This document shows positions 1 through 9,545 of a stretch of DNA of 64,000 nucleotides, one piece after another. The stretch comes from Cepaea nemoralis (lineage: Eukaryota; Mollusca; Gastropoda; Stylommatophora; Helicidae). Location of the stretch: the NCBI GenBank assembly GCA_014155875.1, contig JACEFZ010028303.1, positions 70,001 through 134,000 on the forward strand, read 5' to 3'. The notes under the pieces were generated by a model. That model was not told where the DNA came from and searched no databases. It was given only the letters and a program-made list of their open reading frames with translations. Position numbers and translations under genes: made by a program. The first letter of the stretch is position 1, and each line of letters begins with the position of its first letter.

Positions 1-59
1 TCTCCCTTTTTTTCATTTGCTCTGTGGGTTCCAGAGGAAGAACTTTCTTGTTAATTTAT

Positions 60-374
60 TTTCACGTTTTCAGTAAACATTTGCAGTAGCCAGAAATAGA
101 TATGTATCTTCGATGTATGAGTTGACAGTAGAAAGAAATTCGATGTATCAATACACAGAAATATATATGTATACGATATATGAATTAACTTTACAAAGAC
201 AGTATATACAATACAGCAGCTAACTGTACAAAGAAACATATATGAATATTCCATGATGAGTTAATTCTGCAAAGGAATATATCTGCGATATATGAATATA
301 CTCATACTATGTATGAGATAACAGTGGAAAAATATATAAATATATATTTGATGCATGATTGCAAAGAAATACAT
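60..374. repeat. AT-rich degenerate satellite, left part
   Basis: Loose tandem copies of a unit of roughly 55-65 bp recur (motifs like GAAATATATATGTATACGAT and GAATTAACTTTACAAAGAC). The same units resume at 3594 after the LINE, so this is one array split by the insertion. Short open frames here are a consequence of the repeat. Confidence 0.7.
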
Positions 375-388
375 CTTCTTCTTCTTCT

Positions 389-3304
389 TCAGCATTCCGA
401 GCCATTGAGGTTCTTTGCTGCAAATACAATCTGTCTCCATTCGTCTCTCTGGTGGACCTTCTCTTGCCAGTCGTTGATTCCAAGTGCTTGTAGGTCTGTA
501 TGTATATTATCTCTCCACCGCCTTCTTGGTCTACCTCGGGGTCTACGGTCATTTATTTCCTGAGTGTAAGCGAGTTTTGTTTCCCTATTATCTTCCATTC
601 TTTCTATATGCCCCAGCCATTGTAGTCTATTAGCCTTCATGATACCAGTGATTAGCGGGGACTTAAACAAATCATAAATGTCTTTGTTACTTCTTCTTTT
701 CCACTCTCCACTTTGTGTATCCCTAATGGGTCCAAAGATGCGTCTTAAAATTTTGTTCTCAAAGGTTTGTAACAAGGCTTCGTCTCCTTTCGTTGTACTC
801 CAGGTTTCAGAGCCATACAGCACAACTGGTCTGATCAGTGTTTTGTATATTGTGATTTTGGTGTTACGAGATAGCGCCTTTGATTTTAGTAGATGTTGTA
901 GTGCATAGTATATCTTATTTCCAGAGTTGATTCTAGTTTGTATTTCTTCCCTTATGATGTTGGAGCAGTTGAAGATTGTACCCAGGTATTTGTATGTTTC
1001 CGTTCTTTTAATGGTCATATTATCTATTTGTATGTGGCCAGAGTTTTTAGCCATTCCGTCTCTTGAAATTACCATATATTCTGTCTTATCTTGGTTGATA
1101 ACCAGCCCCATCTGTTGGGCTTTTTCCTTTAAGTGAGTCAATATTTCTAATGTCTTTTGTTCACTTTGCCCTATAATATCTATATCATCTGCATAACCAA
1201 GCAGCTTGGATGTTCCTCCAATATCACATTCCTCCTTTACCTTCCTTACAACTTTCTCTAGAGCCAGATTGAAGAGTAGCGGCGATAGTGCATCACCCTG
1301 TTTCAAGCCAGATGTTATTTGGAAGGGGTCTGATTTCCTGCCTTTATATGTTACTATATTATAAGTATCTTCCATGCATAGTTTGGTCATGTTAATTAAC
1401 TTCCTTGGTATTCCAAATTCCTGCATAACTTTCCATAGACTATTCCTATGGACACTATCATAAGCCTTTTTAAAATCCACAAAAATGTTATGGAGATCTC
1501 TTTTATATTCCCAATGTTTCTCGGCTATTTGTCGTAAGATAAATATCTGATCTATTGTTGATCTGTTTTGTCTAAAACCCGCCTGGTAGTCACCTAATAT
1601 GTCTTCTGAATATGGTTTTAGTCTATTTAGTAATACTGCGGATAGTATCTTATAGCTTGTGGACAGTAGTGATATTCCTCTATAATTTCCACATTGGAAC
1701 TTGTCTCCTTTCTTAAAGATAGGTATCAATAATGACTCTTTCCAGTCATGGGGTAATTCTTCTGTCCTCCAGATTTTTATTATTAGTTCGTATAGCTTTA
1801 GATGTAATGCATGGCCACCTGCCTTTATAAATTCAGCAGCAATTCCATCAGTCCCAGTTGCCTTATTGTTTTTAAGTCGTGTGATTACATATAGGATTTC
1901 TTCAAATGTAGGTTCTTCAATTTGTGGTTCGCATGTTAGAACCTCTTCCTGTGGGAAAATGTTACTTGGAGCTTCACAATTTAGTAATTCAATAAAATAT
2001 TCTTTCCATGTGTTGCACATTTCTTCATTGGTATTTATCATATTCCCATTTTTGTCTTTTAAACCATATGTGTTTTGTTGGTGCCCTCGTTTCATTGACT
2101 TCAGTACTTTAAAAAACTTTCTGGATTCATTTTTCTGGTGATTAGTTTCCATATCTTTGATTATATTACTCATATATTCTCGCTTCTGCTGTCTGACTAT
2201 TTTTGTAGCCTCTTTACATTCATTTCTATAATGCTCTTCCTTTTGGATGTTATTGATGTCATTTAACCATACATGTCTGGCATTCTTCTTCTTAGTGACT
2301 GCTTCTTCACATTTTTGATTGAACCATCTGTTCTTTCTATGCGTGGTTGACACACCGAGACATTCTTCTGCGGTAGATTGAATTGTATTCTTGATGTTCA
2401 ACCAAGTTTGGTCAACGCTTTCCTCCAAAGGGTTTTGAAAAGTTTCAAGTTTACATTTTATTTCATCTGTAAATTTCTCTTTGACTGTAATGTCTTGTAG
2501 TTTTTCTCTGTTATATGTTGGGTGTAATCTTTGTAATTTAGTATAGAAAGCTCTCTTAAGTTTTATTTTAAATTTTGCTCCAACGAGGAAATGGTCACTG
2601 TGGCACTCAGCTCCTCTATAACTTCTGACTTGCTGTATGTTTGATGCATTTCTGTTGTTAATTAAAATGTGATCTATTTGATTATAGGTTCTCTTGTCAC
2701 ATGATTTCCAAGTTTGTTTGTGTATATCCTTTCTTTGTAGTCTGGTACTGCTAATCTGCAGTCCTTTGGCTTCTGCCAGGTTGATGACTCTCCATCCATT
2801 ATCATTTGAAGTTGTATGTAGGCTTTCCATACCGGCCACTTTTTTATTAGTTTGCTCTCTACCTATTTTTGCATTGAAGTCTCCCAGCACAATCAGGATG
2901 TCCTGTTTGGGGGTTTCTTCTATGACATCTTCCAGATCATTATAAAAGTCTTCTTTAATATCATCTTCTTTCTCTTCAGTAGGTGCATGTACATTAATCA
3001 TCGTTATATTTTTCCATTTACCTTTTATTCGTAATTTACTAATCCTGTCATTAAAAGCTTTAAAGTTTAAAATGTTCCCCCATAACTCTTTTTTGATGAC
3101 AAATCCTGTTCCTAATTCATGTTTATTTTGGGTGTTTCCTCCATATATTATAATCATTCCATTTTGCTCTAAAGTACCCTCTCCTGGCCACCTTATTTCT
3201 TGAATTGCTGTGATATCCATTTGATATTCAACCAGCTCCCGGGTTAGTTCTTCGGCCGCTCCAGCTCGATATAGTGTCCGTACATTCCATGTTCCAAATC
3301 TCAA
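389..3304 (-). CDS. LINE endonuclease-reverse transcriptase ORF (971 aa)
   Basis: The protein nicks chromosomal DNA and copies its own RNA from the nick (target-primed reverse transcription). The APE-type endonuclease occupies about residues 1-240, opening MRFGTWNVRTLYRAG, with catalytic-region motifs GDFNAK (141-146) and SDH (236-238). The reverse transcriptase lies at about 450-760: [34 protein letters not shown] and the catalytic YADD at 704-707. The thumb and C-terminal part carries YGSETWST, a GHIERM motif and RRPRGRPRRRWRD, typical of LINE ORF ends. No stop or frameshift is seen. The ATG is taken because it begins the endonuclease fold; the 5' leader lies upstream. There is no RNase H and no obvious C-terminal zinc finger, unlike other LINEs in this window. 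Confidence 0.93.
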   Translation of the reverse strand: MRFGTWNVRTLYRAGAAEELTRELVEYQMDITAIQEIRWPGEGTLEQNGMIIIYGGNTQNKHELGTGFVIKKELWGNILNFKAFNDRISKLRIKGKWKNITMINVHAPTEEKEDDIKEDFYNDLEDVIEETPKQDILIVLGDFNAKIGREQTNKKVAGMESLHTTSNDNGWRVINLAEAKGLQISSTRLQRKDIHKQTWKSCDKRTYNQIDHILINNRNASNIQQVRSYRGAECHSDHFLVGAKFKIKLKRAFYTKLQRLHPTYNREKLQDITVKEKFTDEIKCKLETFQNPLEESVDQTWLNIKNTIQSTAEECLGVSTTHRKNRWFNQKCEEAVTKKKNARHVWLNDINNIQKEEHYRNECKEATKIVRQQKREYMSNIIKDMETNHQKNESRKFFKVLKSMKRGHQQNTYGLKDKNGNMINTNEEMCNTWKEYFIELLNCEAPSNIFPQEEVLTCEPQIEEPTFEEILYVITRLKNNKATGTDGIAAEFIKAGGHALHLKLYELIIKIWRTEELPHDWKESLLIPIFKKGDKFQCGNYRGISLLSTSYKILSAVLLNRLKPYSEDILGDYQAGFRQNRSTIDQIFILRQIAEKHWEYKRDLHNIFVDFKKAYDSVHRNSLWKVMQEFGIPRKLINMTKLCMEDTYNIVTYKGRKSDPFQITSGLKQGDALSPLLFNLALEKVVRKVKEECDIGGTSKLLGYADDIDIIGQSEQKTLEILTHLKEKAQQMGLVINQDKTEYMVISRDGMAKNSGHIQIDNMTIKRTETYKYLGTIFNCSNIIREEIQTRINSGNKIYYALQHLLKSKALSRNTKITIYKTLIRPVVLYGSETWSTTKGDEALLQTFENKILRRIFGPIRDTQSGEWKRRSNKDIYDLFKSPLITGIMKANRLQWLGHIERMEDNRETKLAYTQEINDRRPRGRPRRRWRDNIHTDLQALGINDWQEKVHQRDEWRQIVFAAKNLNGSEC

Positions 3305-3499
3305 AAGTCCTTTAACGTTCCAAGGTCGTTGTCCAGATAAGTCAGTCCGATATCGAGGCTCATGTATTTGTTTCGTAACAAAGAAAGGTTTTTACAAAGG
3401 TGGGGATGTTAACCCCACGCTTCAACCCCCAACCTGGAGGACCAGGGTGTTTCTCTTTGTCTGTTCTCTACCCTTTGACCTGTCCGGCTTGGGAGGCCC

Positions 3500-3593
3500 T
3501 GCTGGTAGCTACGCTACCGCCGGCATAGCTCTCAGGGTCATTGAGAAACTCAAGCTCCCCCACCACGACAAGGTGGAAACACCATCGGGGGAG
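3500..3593 (-). ncRNA. Candidate HDV-like ribozyme at the LINE 5' terminus
   Basis: On the minus strand the element starts CTCCCCC, which pairs over 7 bp (P1) with GGGGGAG (3561-3555). Immediately before that 3' strand is a 3-bp P3 (ACC 3574-3572 / GGT 3564-3562) closing a 7-nt loop TTGTCGT. Downstream a hairpin TCTCA (3546-3542) / TGAGA (3534-3530) could be P4, and GGTGT (3583-3579) can pair with ATGCC (3526-3522, two wobbles) as P2, leaving a GCT-containing linker before the P2 3' strand. Order and lengths mimic the HDV-like nested pseudoknot known from 5' ends of some LINEs. The P2 pairing is weak and cleavage is untested. Confidence 0.45.
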
Positions 3594-3990
3594 AAAGAAA
3601 TACATATGTATACGATATATTAATTAACTTTACAAAGACACAGTTGTACAATGTATCAGCTAACTACACAAAGAAATGAATATGTATATGCCATGAATGA
3701 GTTAATTTTAAAAAGAAACATACCTGCATATACGGCATATGCACAAAGAGTGCAAAATAAATATTTATATATATAATATATGAACTAAGTGTAAACCATA
3801 TATATTTCTGTACACACGACGCGTGAACTAAGAACATAAATAAATATGTCTGGATATACGGTGCCTTATGAACTAAAAGCACCAAGACATAAATCTACAG
3901 ACACAATCTACTATGACATATTATGTGCGTGTGCTGGTATTTCTTTGTACATGGCATATGAAGTACAAATAATAGAACACATATTTACAG
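3594..3990. repeat. AT-rich degenerate satellite, right part
   Basis: Continuation of the 60-374 array: ATACATATGTATACGATATA and AACTAACTTTACAAAGACAC-like units recur with changing spacing to about 3990. Confidence 0.65.
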
Positions 3991-4540
3991 GTGTATACTT
4001 AAATATGAAGAGCAGGTGGTCAAGAAATTAGACAACGGGCGGTGGTCCACGTGTTTTGTATCTGATAAGATAGAGTTCAGTTTGTCAATCGGAGGTAAAA
4101 CGAGAAAACGGACCGCAAACTGCTCGACGTTAGTAAGTGCAAGCAGGTTATAAACTTTAGCCGTCAAGAAAATCTTGCACGTTGATACCAGCATCCTTCT
4201 CATGATGACTGTATGCAGTCAGCACCCACGTCTTGCACTCCCCACGGTGGAGACCTCAAAAGCACGTTCACAATGAATGTGTTGCTCACCTGACAGGATA
4301 GAACCAAGTCTTTATCCTCAGGTACATCTTTAGGTCGAACAGGAGGGCAAACATCGGGAGGAAGGGTTCAGCAATGACAACACAACAGCAACAGTAACAA
4401 CAATAATAACAGTAATACTAAAACTTACAAACATCATAGTAAGAATAAAAACAATAGCATCAAGGACAGCAACAGTAACAACAAAAGACTACATCGTATG
4501 AACACACAGTAACGTATTGGTCGGATCTAGATTCCTTCAG
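3991..4540. other. No gene recognised; CAA-rich stretch
   Basis: No coding frame or known repeat is evident. 4375-4480 is a low-complexity AACAGCAACAGTAACAAC-like run. Confidence 0.5.
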
Positions 4541-4544
4541 TGTA

Positions 4545-4850
4545 TTCTTCTTCTTTCTTTCGCTTGAAATATGTCTATATCTACAATGTTGTCTCTTGCA
4601 TGAATTTAACTGTCTTTTTCAGTTCACACAGCGGTCCATAGAGTTTATCATCCACTGTCGTCTCTCTAGGCCAGAAGGTTTGCCTAGATATGTTATATTT
4701 TGGGCAGTCTTGGAGTATGTGCTCTGCTGTCTGCGAGGCCAATCCACATCTTCAGTGTATGACGTCAGCTCTTTCTGTCCCAGGTAGTTATTGCTATCAT
4801 GCGGATGGAACCCTTGTCCACCGGGCCTGCAGGCCAAAGTCTAGCCACAA
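4545..4850 (-). pseudogene. Decayed LINE 3' end (C-terminal region)
   Basis: The minus strand reads a DCPK-like piece followed by ISRQTFWPRETTVDDKLYGP and a short hydrophilic end. This fits the C-terminal pattern HILQ-CP...WP...KLWG seen after RNase H in I/Jockey-type LINEs. The frame is broken, so it is a relic. A similar short end may occur near 58040-58110. Confidence 0.5.
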
Positions 4851-5084
4851 CGCTATGTAGAAATTCTGTACGTGCCCCAAATTAATACAGTTGACTACAA
4901 TTGTACATATAGACTCTAGATTTATATTTCACCATTAGTTCTGTTCGAGTAGTCTCTAGATACATAAGCTACCTGCAAATATGCTCACTAAGCAGCCATG
5001 AACCAACACAAGGAATGGACATTGATAGGAGGCAAGTTATTTGGTGATGCAGCTATCTCTACAAAATACCCCTTTAAAAAAATG

Positions 5085-5200
5085 TTGGCCAAATTAAGAA
5101 ATATCTATACGAAAATAAAAAATATATCGGCCAAATTAGGAAATATGGTGGGCGGATTAGGAAAAAAGGTTGGCCAAATTTTAGAAACAAGTGTGTGGTA
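5085..5200. repeat. Imperfect GGCCAAATTA repeats
   Basis: Several diverged copies of GGCCAAATTAGGAAATAT, about 30-36 bp apart. They create a 79-aa lysine-rich open frame at 4998-5237 that I do not regard as a gene. Confidence 0.5.
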
Positions 5201-5464
5201 TAGAGTCGCTATAACAATTGTATTGATTGCTAATTGATACAGAGTCGCTATAAGACTAACACGCCGTGATGTGGTCAACGGAGGGTAAGAAGCGCCGTAC
5301 TTTAGCTATCCACGCATCTACCTTGCACAGTCTATCTTGTTTAGACAAATATATGGGGTCAAACCACGCACAAATCGGCAGTTGTCAATGGAAAACCACC
5401 ATTGTATTTATCACTTTTAAAGCATGTTTCTCAACAAATTGAATATATAAAATTGTGATTCTAT

Positions 5465-6165
5465 CTTCTTCTTATAGTCCACGGCGCATGCCGTTGGTGA
5501 TCATATCTGTTCATGGTCCTGTTTTTCGTGTACTGTCAATCATATCTATAATAGTGTTCCTCCATGCCACGATTTCAACTTTCCCATTTTGACGATGTAC
5601 ACTAGCTTTTCTCTTCTCTTGACACGCCCACAGAATGTAGACTGTCTTCTATTGTTGGAACCAGTTCTCTATCTGAGTTAACTTCTTTCAGTATATCTTC
5701 ATGTAGACTATCTTCTATTGTTGCGTGTAACCAGTTCTCTGTCTTAGTTAACTTCTTTCAGTATATCTTCATGTAGACTATCTTCTATTGTTGCGTGTAA
5801 CCAGTTCTCTGTCTTAGTTAACTTCTTTCAGTATATCTTCATGTAGACTATCTTCTATTGTTGCGTGTAACCAGTTCTCTGTCTTAGTTAACTTCTTTCA
5901 GTATATCTTCATGTAGACTATCTTCTATTGTTGCGTGTAACCAGTTCTCTGTCTTAGTTAACTTCTTTCAGTATATCTTCATTGCTAATTCTATCCGTCC
6001 ATGGTGTTAACATTCTTCTGTCAAACCACATAGAGTTTACACATACTTCCTCACCCGTGTTAATTGTTCATGACTCACTTCCATACATAAGGTTGGGCTG
6101 AATATAGCTGTTACGAATCGTTTTCCTTTACCTCGATTGAGAAAGATAAATTGTAGATAATATTC
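5465..6165 (-). pseudogene. Decayed LINE fragment containing a 70-bp array
   Basis: Minus-strand translation near 5490-5640 gives CGRVKRREK, IVKMGKVEIVAWRN and a short end, which resembles the conserved LINE C-terminus (GH..R......RGRP...W). Frames are disrupted. The region also contains the tandem array at 5639-5985. Confidence 0.4.
5639..5985. repeat. Five-copy tandem array, 70-bp period
   Basis: The word GACTATCTTCTATTG recurs at 5706, 5776, 5846 and 5916, exactly 70 bp apart, with a diverged first unit at 5639. The last four units are nearly identical, so the amplification is recent. Confidence 0.95.
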
Positions 6166-6176
6166 CTCATCTAAAA

Positions 6177-6375
6177 AGAGGAACGGTTGGCCGAGTGGCT
6201 AGAACGCCGGACTCTCCTTCAGGAGACCCGAGTTCGATCCCTCGGTAAGGTGTGAGATTTTTTGTCTGTCGGGGGCAAAAAGAAAATCCTAACCTGCACA
6301 GTTCGCGGCGACTGCAATAGCCAGGCGGCCTTAATTCCTCAGGCTCAAAGACCCCTCTGCCATACACAAGGTACT
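6177..6375 (+). mobile_element. tRNA-derived SINE (Leu/Ser-like head)
   Basis: The head GGTTGGCCGAGTGGCTAGAA has a type-II-like A box and GAGTTCGATCCC a B box, as RNA polymerase III promoters. A body follows (GTCTGTCGGGGGCAAAAAG onward). It does not fold as a full functional tRNA and has no terminator right after the B box arm. Confidence 0.75.
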
Positions 6376-6540
6376 ATATTGGCAGCAAATGACAGACAGT
6401 TTAATTTATATTTTTTTTTAAAAATAAATAACTATAAATGTGTAATTCTATAATTAACAAATAATTCAGACAGTAAAATTTAGCAAGTTTGAATGTTTTT
6501 ATTTTTTATTTTTTAGCTGAGCCATAAATATATGTAATTT

Positions 6541-6812
6541 TCTTCTTCTTCTTCTTCTTCTTCTTCTTCTTCTTCTTCTTCTTCTTCTTCTTCTTCTTCT
6601 TCTTCTTCTTCTTCTTCTTCTTCTTCTTCTTCTTCTTCTTTTTCTTCTTCTTCTTCTTCCTCTTCTTCTCATTCTCCTCCTCTCTCATTCTCCTCCTCCT
6701 CCTCCTCCTCCTTTTTCTTCTTCTTCTTCTTCTTCTTCTTCTTCTTCTTCTTCTTCTTCTTCTTCTTCTTCTTCTTCTTCTTCTTCTTCTTCTTCTTCTT
6801 CTTCATCTTCTT
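6541..6812. repeat. Large (TTC)n/(GAA)n microsatellite
   Basis: Two long TTC tracts (6541-6670 and 6716-6812) are separated by CTCCTC. The neighbouring 6812-6890 is CTG/ACTGCTGCT-like. Poly-K, poly-E and poly-S open frames are artefacts of the repeat. Confidence 0.98.
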
Positions 6813-7019
6813 CTTCTTCTGTTGCTGCTGCCAGTACTGCTACTGTCACTGCTGCTGTCACTACTGCTACTGCCACTGCTGCTGCCACTGCTAATACTCA
6901 TTCACTGTTGTTCTAGGGACGACTACACGAGGTATGGTTCATAAAGCTTTGAGTGGATGTTTGTGTGACAGTGAGCCAATTGCCATACCGCAGCATACTT
7001 ACGCAAGAGCTGCAGTAAC

Positions 7020-7245
7020 GTTCGCCCGTCCCTACCTGTGGTCGAGCCTTCGATCCCCATTAGTGCGATTTAGAATGTTTTAAATGTATCTTGGTTCCCA
7101 GGCCGATAGAGACTAAAATAGGTGCCATGGAATATCTTTAGAAATAAAAGCCTCTAGCGAGTTTCGGACCACATAACCCACCGAGTGCCGATTTTTCTAT
7201 ACAAATATGAGTCTAGCTGTGTGTGCGCTTTAGGCGTGCCATAGG
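7020..7245 (+). mobile_element. Degenerate SINE related to copies at 24015, 54060 and 60945
   Basis: Shares GACCACATAACCCACCGAGT-type and GAGTGCCGATT...CTATACAAATATG-type text with 24100-24175 and 54150-54210. A weak B-box-like GCCTTCGATCCCC lies at 7046. Confidence 0.45.
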
Positions 7246-7800
7246 GATCTTTGCCATTATTATCTAATGGACTAAATTGATGACACGGCGAAGAAACTGA
7301 CGAAAATGTGAATGTGCCTGTCAGATTATGCTAGACCAAGTTTGTCGCTGACAATCTGACTTGTACTTTAGCTTCCATAGAGTGTACTCTTTATCTGTTT
7401 GTTCATGGAATGTTCTTTATTGTTATCATGATGTCACATGATGCTCTGTAACATTGGGATACCTGCTGCTGCTGACTGTGTGACTGAAAGACAAAAAAGA
7501 AAGGCAACACGTTGATAGAGTCACGGTAGACCGTTTCAGTACAACCTGCAATAAAATGTCCGTTTATTTCGTGTTTACCTTCATGAATCTCAGCAACCAA
7601 TTAAATCTTTCATTTCAGTTTTCATATTTGTCCATGATGCAAACTGTCAAGAAACAAATGAAAACCGCAAGTTAATTAGAAGGGAAAAAGGTTGAAAAGG
7701 CAATGAATTCATTCACCGGGGTTTATATCATATGTTTCCGTGTCTTTCCGCAGGTCGGCATGACGAAAGCGTGTCACAAATCAGAACTCCGTAGCGCCAG
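7246..7800. other. No gene or repeat recognised
   Basis: No convincing reading frame, splice-bounded exon or repeat was found in this stretch. Confidence 0.4.
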
Positions 7801-7809
7801 CAAAGAAAC

Positions 7810-7851
7810 CCCCCCCACCCCCACCCCCACCCCCACCCCCACCCCCACCCA
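7810..7851. repeat. (CCCCCA)n microsatellite
   Basis: About seven CCCCCA hexamers in a row, G-rich on the minus strand. Confidence 0.95.
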
Positions 7852-7861
7852 ACTGCAAATC

Positions 7862-7955
7862 GAACTCGTGAACCTAACCGCGTAGCTCGGGATCGAACCC
7901 AGCACCTTCGGAGCGTCATGTAGGCGGCTTAACAACTCCGCCACGGAGACTCCAT
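7862..7955 (-). mobile_element. tRNA-like SINE head, minus strand
   Basis: The minus strand reads GGAGTCTCCGTGGCGGAGTT, then GGGTTCGATCCCGAGC, matching pol III A and B boxes. No long body is recognised. Confidence 0.65.
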
Positions 7956-8029
7956 ATTAATTATAGCAATTAGACGTAGACAGTCCAGATATGTTGGGCA
8001 CGAGACGATGGTGTCTATGGTTTGGGGAT

Positions 8030-8226
8030 CATGAACGCAGTTTTATAATCCCACACTCCAGGTTTGAAATCAGCCTAAGGTCATTTGGAAGCAGAGACCT
8101 TGATCTGATTTTCAGAATGGCATGAGCGTTGGTCGTTCATAATGCAATGGTAAACTACTGACTACTTTAAAATCACAAACAGCCAAACGTGTGATACATT
8201 GCGGTGCCGTGTCAAGGACATGCAAC
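8030..8226 (+). mobile_element. Degenerate SINE family A copy
   Basis: Contains GGCATGAGCGTTGGTCGTTC, AATGCAATGGTAAACTACTG and ends TCAAGGACATGCAAC, all matching family A read in its own sense (compare 60640-60830). Confidence 0.65.
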
Positions 8227-8664
8227 TAACTATGAAGATGTATACATGTGAAAACTTAGTGAACACTGGCGAACTTGATGGGAATAGAGGAAGAAAAAGC
8301 CATACATATCTGGAAGGCGAGGGACATTGATCATTGAGAAAGTTATCATCTCAAAAATGAGTCCACTGGACTAGAAGTAGTAGGACTGCGTTTGCAGTCT
8401 GCGATCGAACTCAGAAAACAAACAAAACATACACACACACGAAAACTACCCCTGAATACGACCTTCACACAGCTGTCATGGAGGACATGCGCTCCTTCTT
8501 GTCAGGCTTCCATCTTGAATACAGCTTTAAAACTTTGATTAGCGAGCATGTCCAGTACCCATGCAGCCTCACAACTGTCTCCAGACGAATCCTTGGCGCT
8601 GTTAGTGTGGTCTATCATACCGTCATTAGTTGTTTTTGAACCTGTTTTGTCCCGTGTGGAGTCT

Positions 8665-8740
8665 GAACACTGCAATGGATGTTTGTGATTTCTGGGCAAG
8701 TTTACGTTCAGTAGTTTGCCATTGCTTTCTATATCAGACA
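8665..8740 (-). mobile_element. SINE family A fragment
   Basis: GTTTGTGATTTCTGGGCAAG and GTTCAGTAGTTTGCCATTGC are the family A middle section. Confidence 0.65.
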
Positions 8741-8883
8741 ATTTTTAAAAAAACAATTAAATCCATCAGGGTAGTGTATTTTCTCCCAAATGAAATATTT
8801 TAAACCTGAACGATTTAACAGTAAGAAAGCGAAGCACGCTATTGCATGCCTTAGGTGCATTATTGGGCATGTGGTGCAAGACC

Positions 8884-9028
8884 CAGGCTTGGCCATGGGA
8901 ATGTTATTCCCATGGGAATTCCATGGGAAAGGTCCCATGGGAATCCCATGGGATGGGATTGAATGGGACAGGCATAACTTACCATGGGATGGGATGGGAC
9001 AGAAAAATATGTCCCATGGACAAGCCTG
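8884..9028. mobile_element. 145-bp hAT-type MITE with perfect 8-bp duplication
   Basis: Terminal inverted repeats CAGGCTTGGCCATGGGA and its near-complement ending CAAGCCTG are flanked by GCAAGACC on both sides (8876-8883 and 9029-9036). The interior is made of overlapping CCATGGGA/TCCCATGG palindromes, so the whole element can fold. The CAG terminus and 8-bp duplication indicate hAT mobilisation. There is no coding capacity. Confidence 0.88.
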
Positions 9029-9099
9029 GCAAGACCCTAGTTTTATAGACCAATCAGCTATCAGTGGGTAATGTGGTCAGTAAGGCGCCGGCCGTCTTT

Positions 9100-9242
9100 A
9101 CTTCCCAGGTTTTACTACGCAGTTTAGGTTGGATCGACCTGGGAGCCAAGGTTAATTGTTTTTTTAAAAAAATCCGTCCCCTCGCGGATTCGAACCTATA
9201 ACCACCGGGCCGGCAACTACTACGTTACCATGGCTCCCGAAT
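9100..9242 (-). mobile_element. tRNA-derived SINE, minus strand
   Basis: The minus strand gives GGGAGCCATGGTAACGTAGT, then ATAGGTTCGAATCCGCGAGG, A- and B-box-like. The left part has TTGGATCGACCTGGGA, a word found in other SINE tails here (61600). Confidence 0.65.
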
Positions 9243-9284
9243 AAATAAATATGGTAGCTGTGACAGATGCTGGGCCAGACAAAA

Positions 9285-9420
9285 AGTAGGTTTGGATCAA
9301 ACAAATGTAGGATTGGACCAAACAAAAATATAATTGAGACAAACACAACTGTAAACTTGGATCAAACAAAAAGTAGGTTTGGACGAAAGTAAAAGTAGGT
9401 TTAGACCACACACAAAATGC
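9285..9420. repeat. Short degenerate tandem repeat
   Basis: About six loose copies of AAACAAAAAGTAGGTTTGGA-like units. Confidence 0.6.
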
Positions 9421-9545
9421 ATGGCGGGAAATAGAAAGTAGGGGTATGTCACAGTTATGACTTCAAAGTTGTTAATATGGTAGCAGACATTTTGTATTAT
9501 AACGCAATGACAACATTTCGGCGATATATAAGTCCATGGCAGATA
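9415..9545. repeat. Dispersed repeat shared with 31960-32110
   Basis: Both loci contain GTGTCACAATTATGACTT-like and GTTGTTAATATGGTAGCA text in the same order, ending near CCATGGCAG. Family not recognised. Confidence 0.6.

Larger units (their letters stand above)
375..3593 (-). mobile_element. Full-length APE-type LINE with perfect target duplication
   Basis: A 3.2-kb non-LTR retrotransposon. The 12-bp direct repeat AAAGAAATACAT at 363-374 and 3594-3605 flanks it exactly. Its 3' end (left side) is a short (GAA)n tail directly after the stop codon, and its 5' end (right side) is a GC-rich leader of about 290 bp. One long uninterrupted ORF (389-3304) carries endonuclease and reverse transcriptase. 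Perfect duplication plus an intact ORF suggest a young, possibly active copy. A 3' fragment of the same family lies at 15745-16420. Clade is not assigned from sequence alone; single-ORF EN-RT elements of this type are often mislabelled craniofacial development protein 2. Confidence 0.93.

Noticed and set aside
4998..5237. Small basic membrane protein
   Set aside because: Built from imperfect GGCCAAATTA repeats; looks fortuitous.
6177..6260. Functional tRNA gene
   Set aside because: A and B boxes are present but the sequence does not close into a proper cloverleaf and continues into a SINE body; the same holds for 37735 and 46309.
6506..6888. Poly-Lys, poly-Glu and poly-Ser proteins, also at 45676 and 49098
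   Set aside because: Triplet microsatellite translation.
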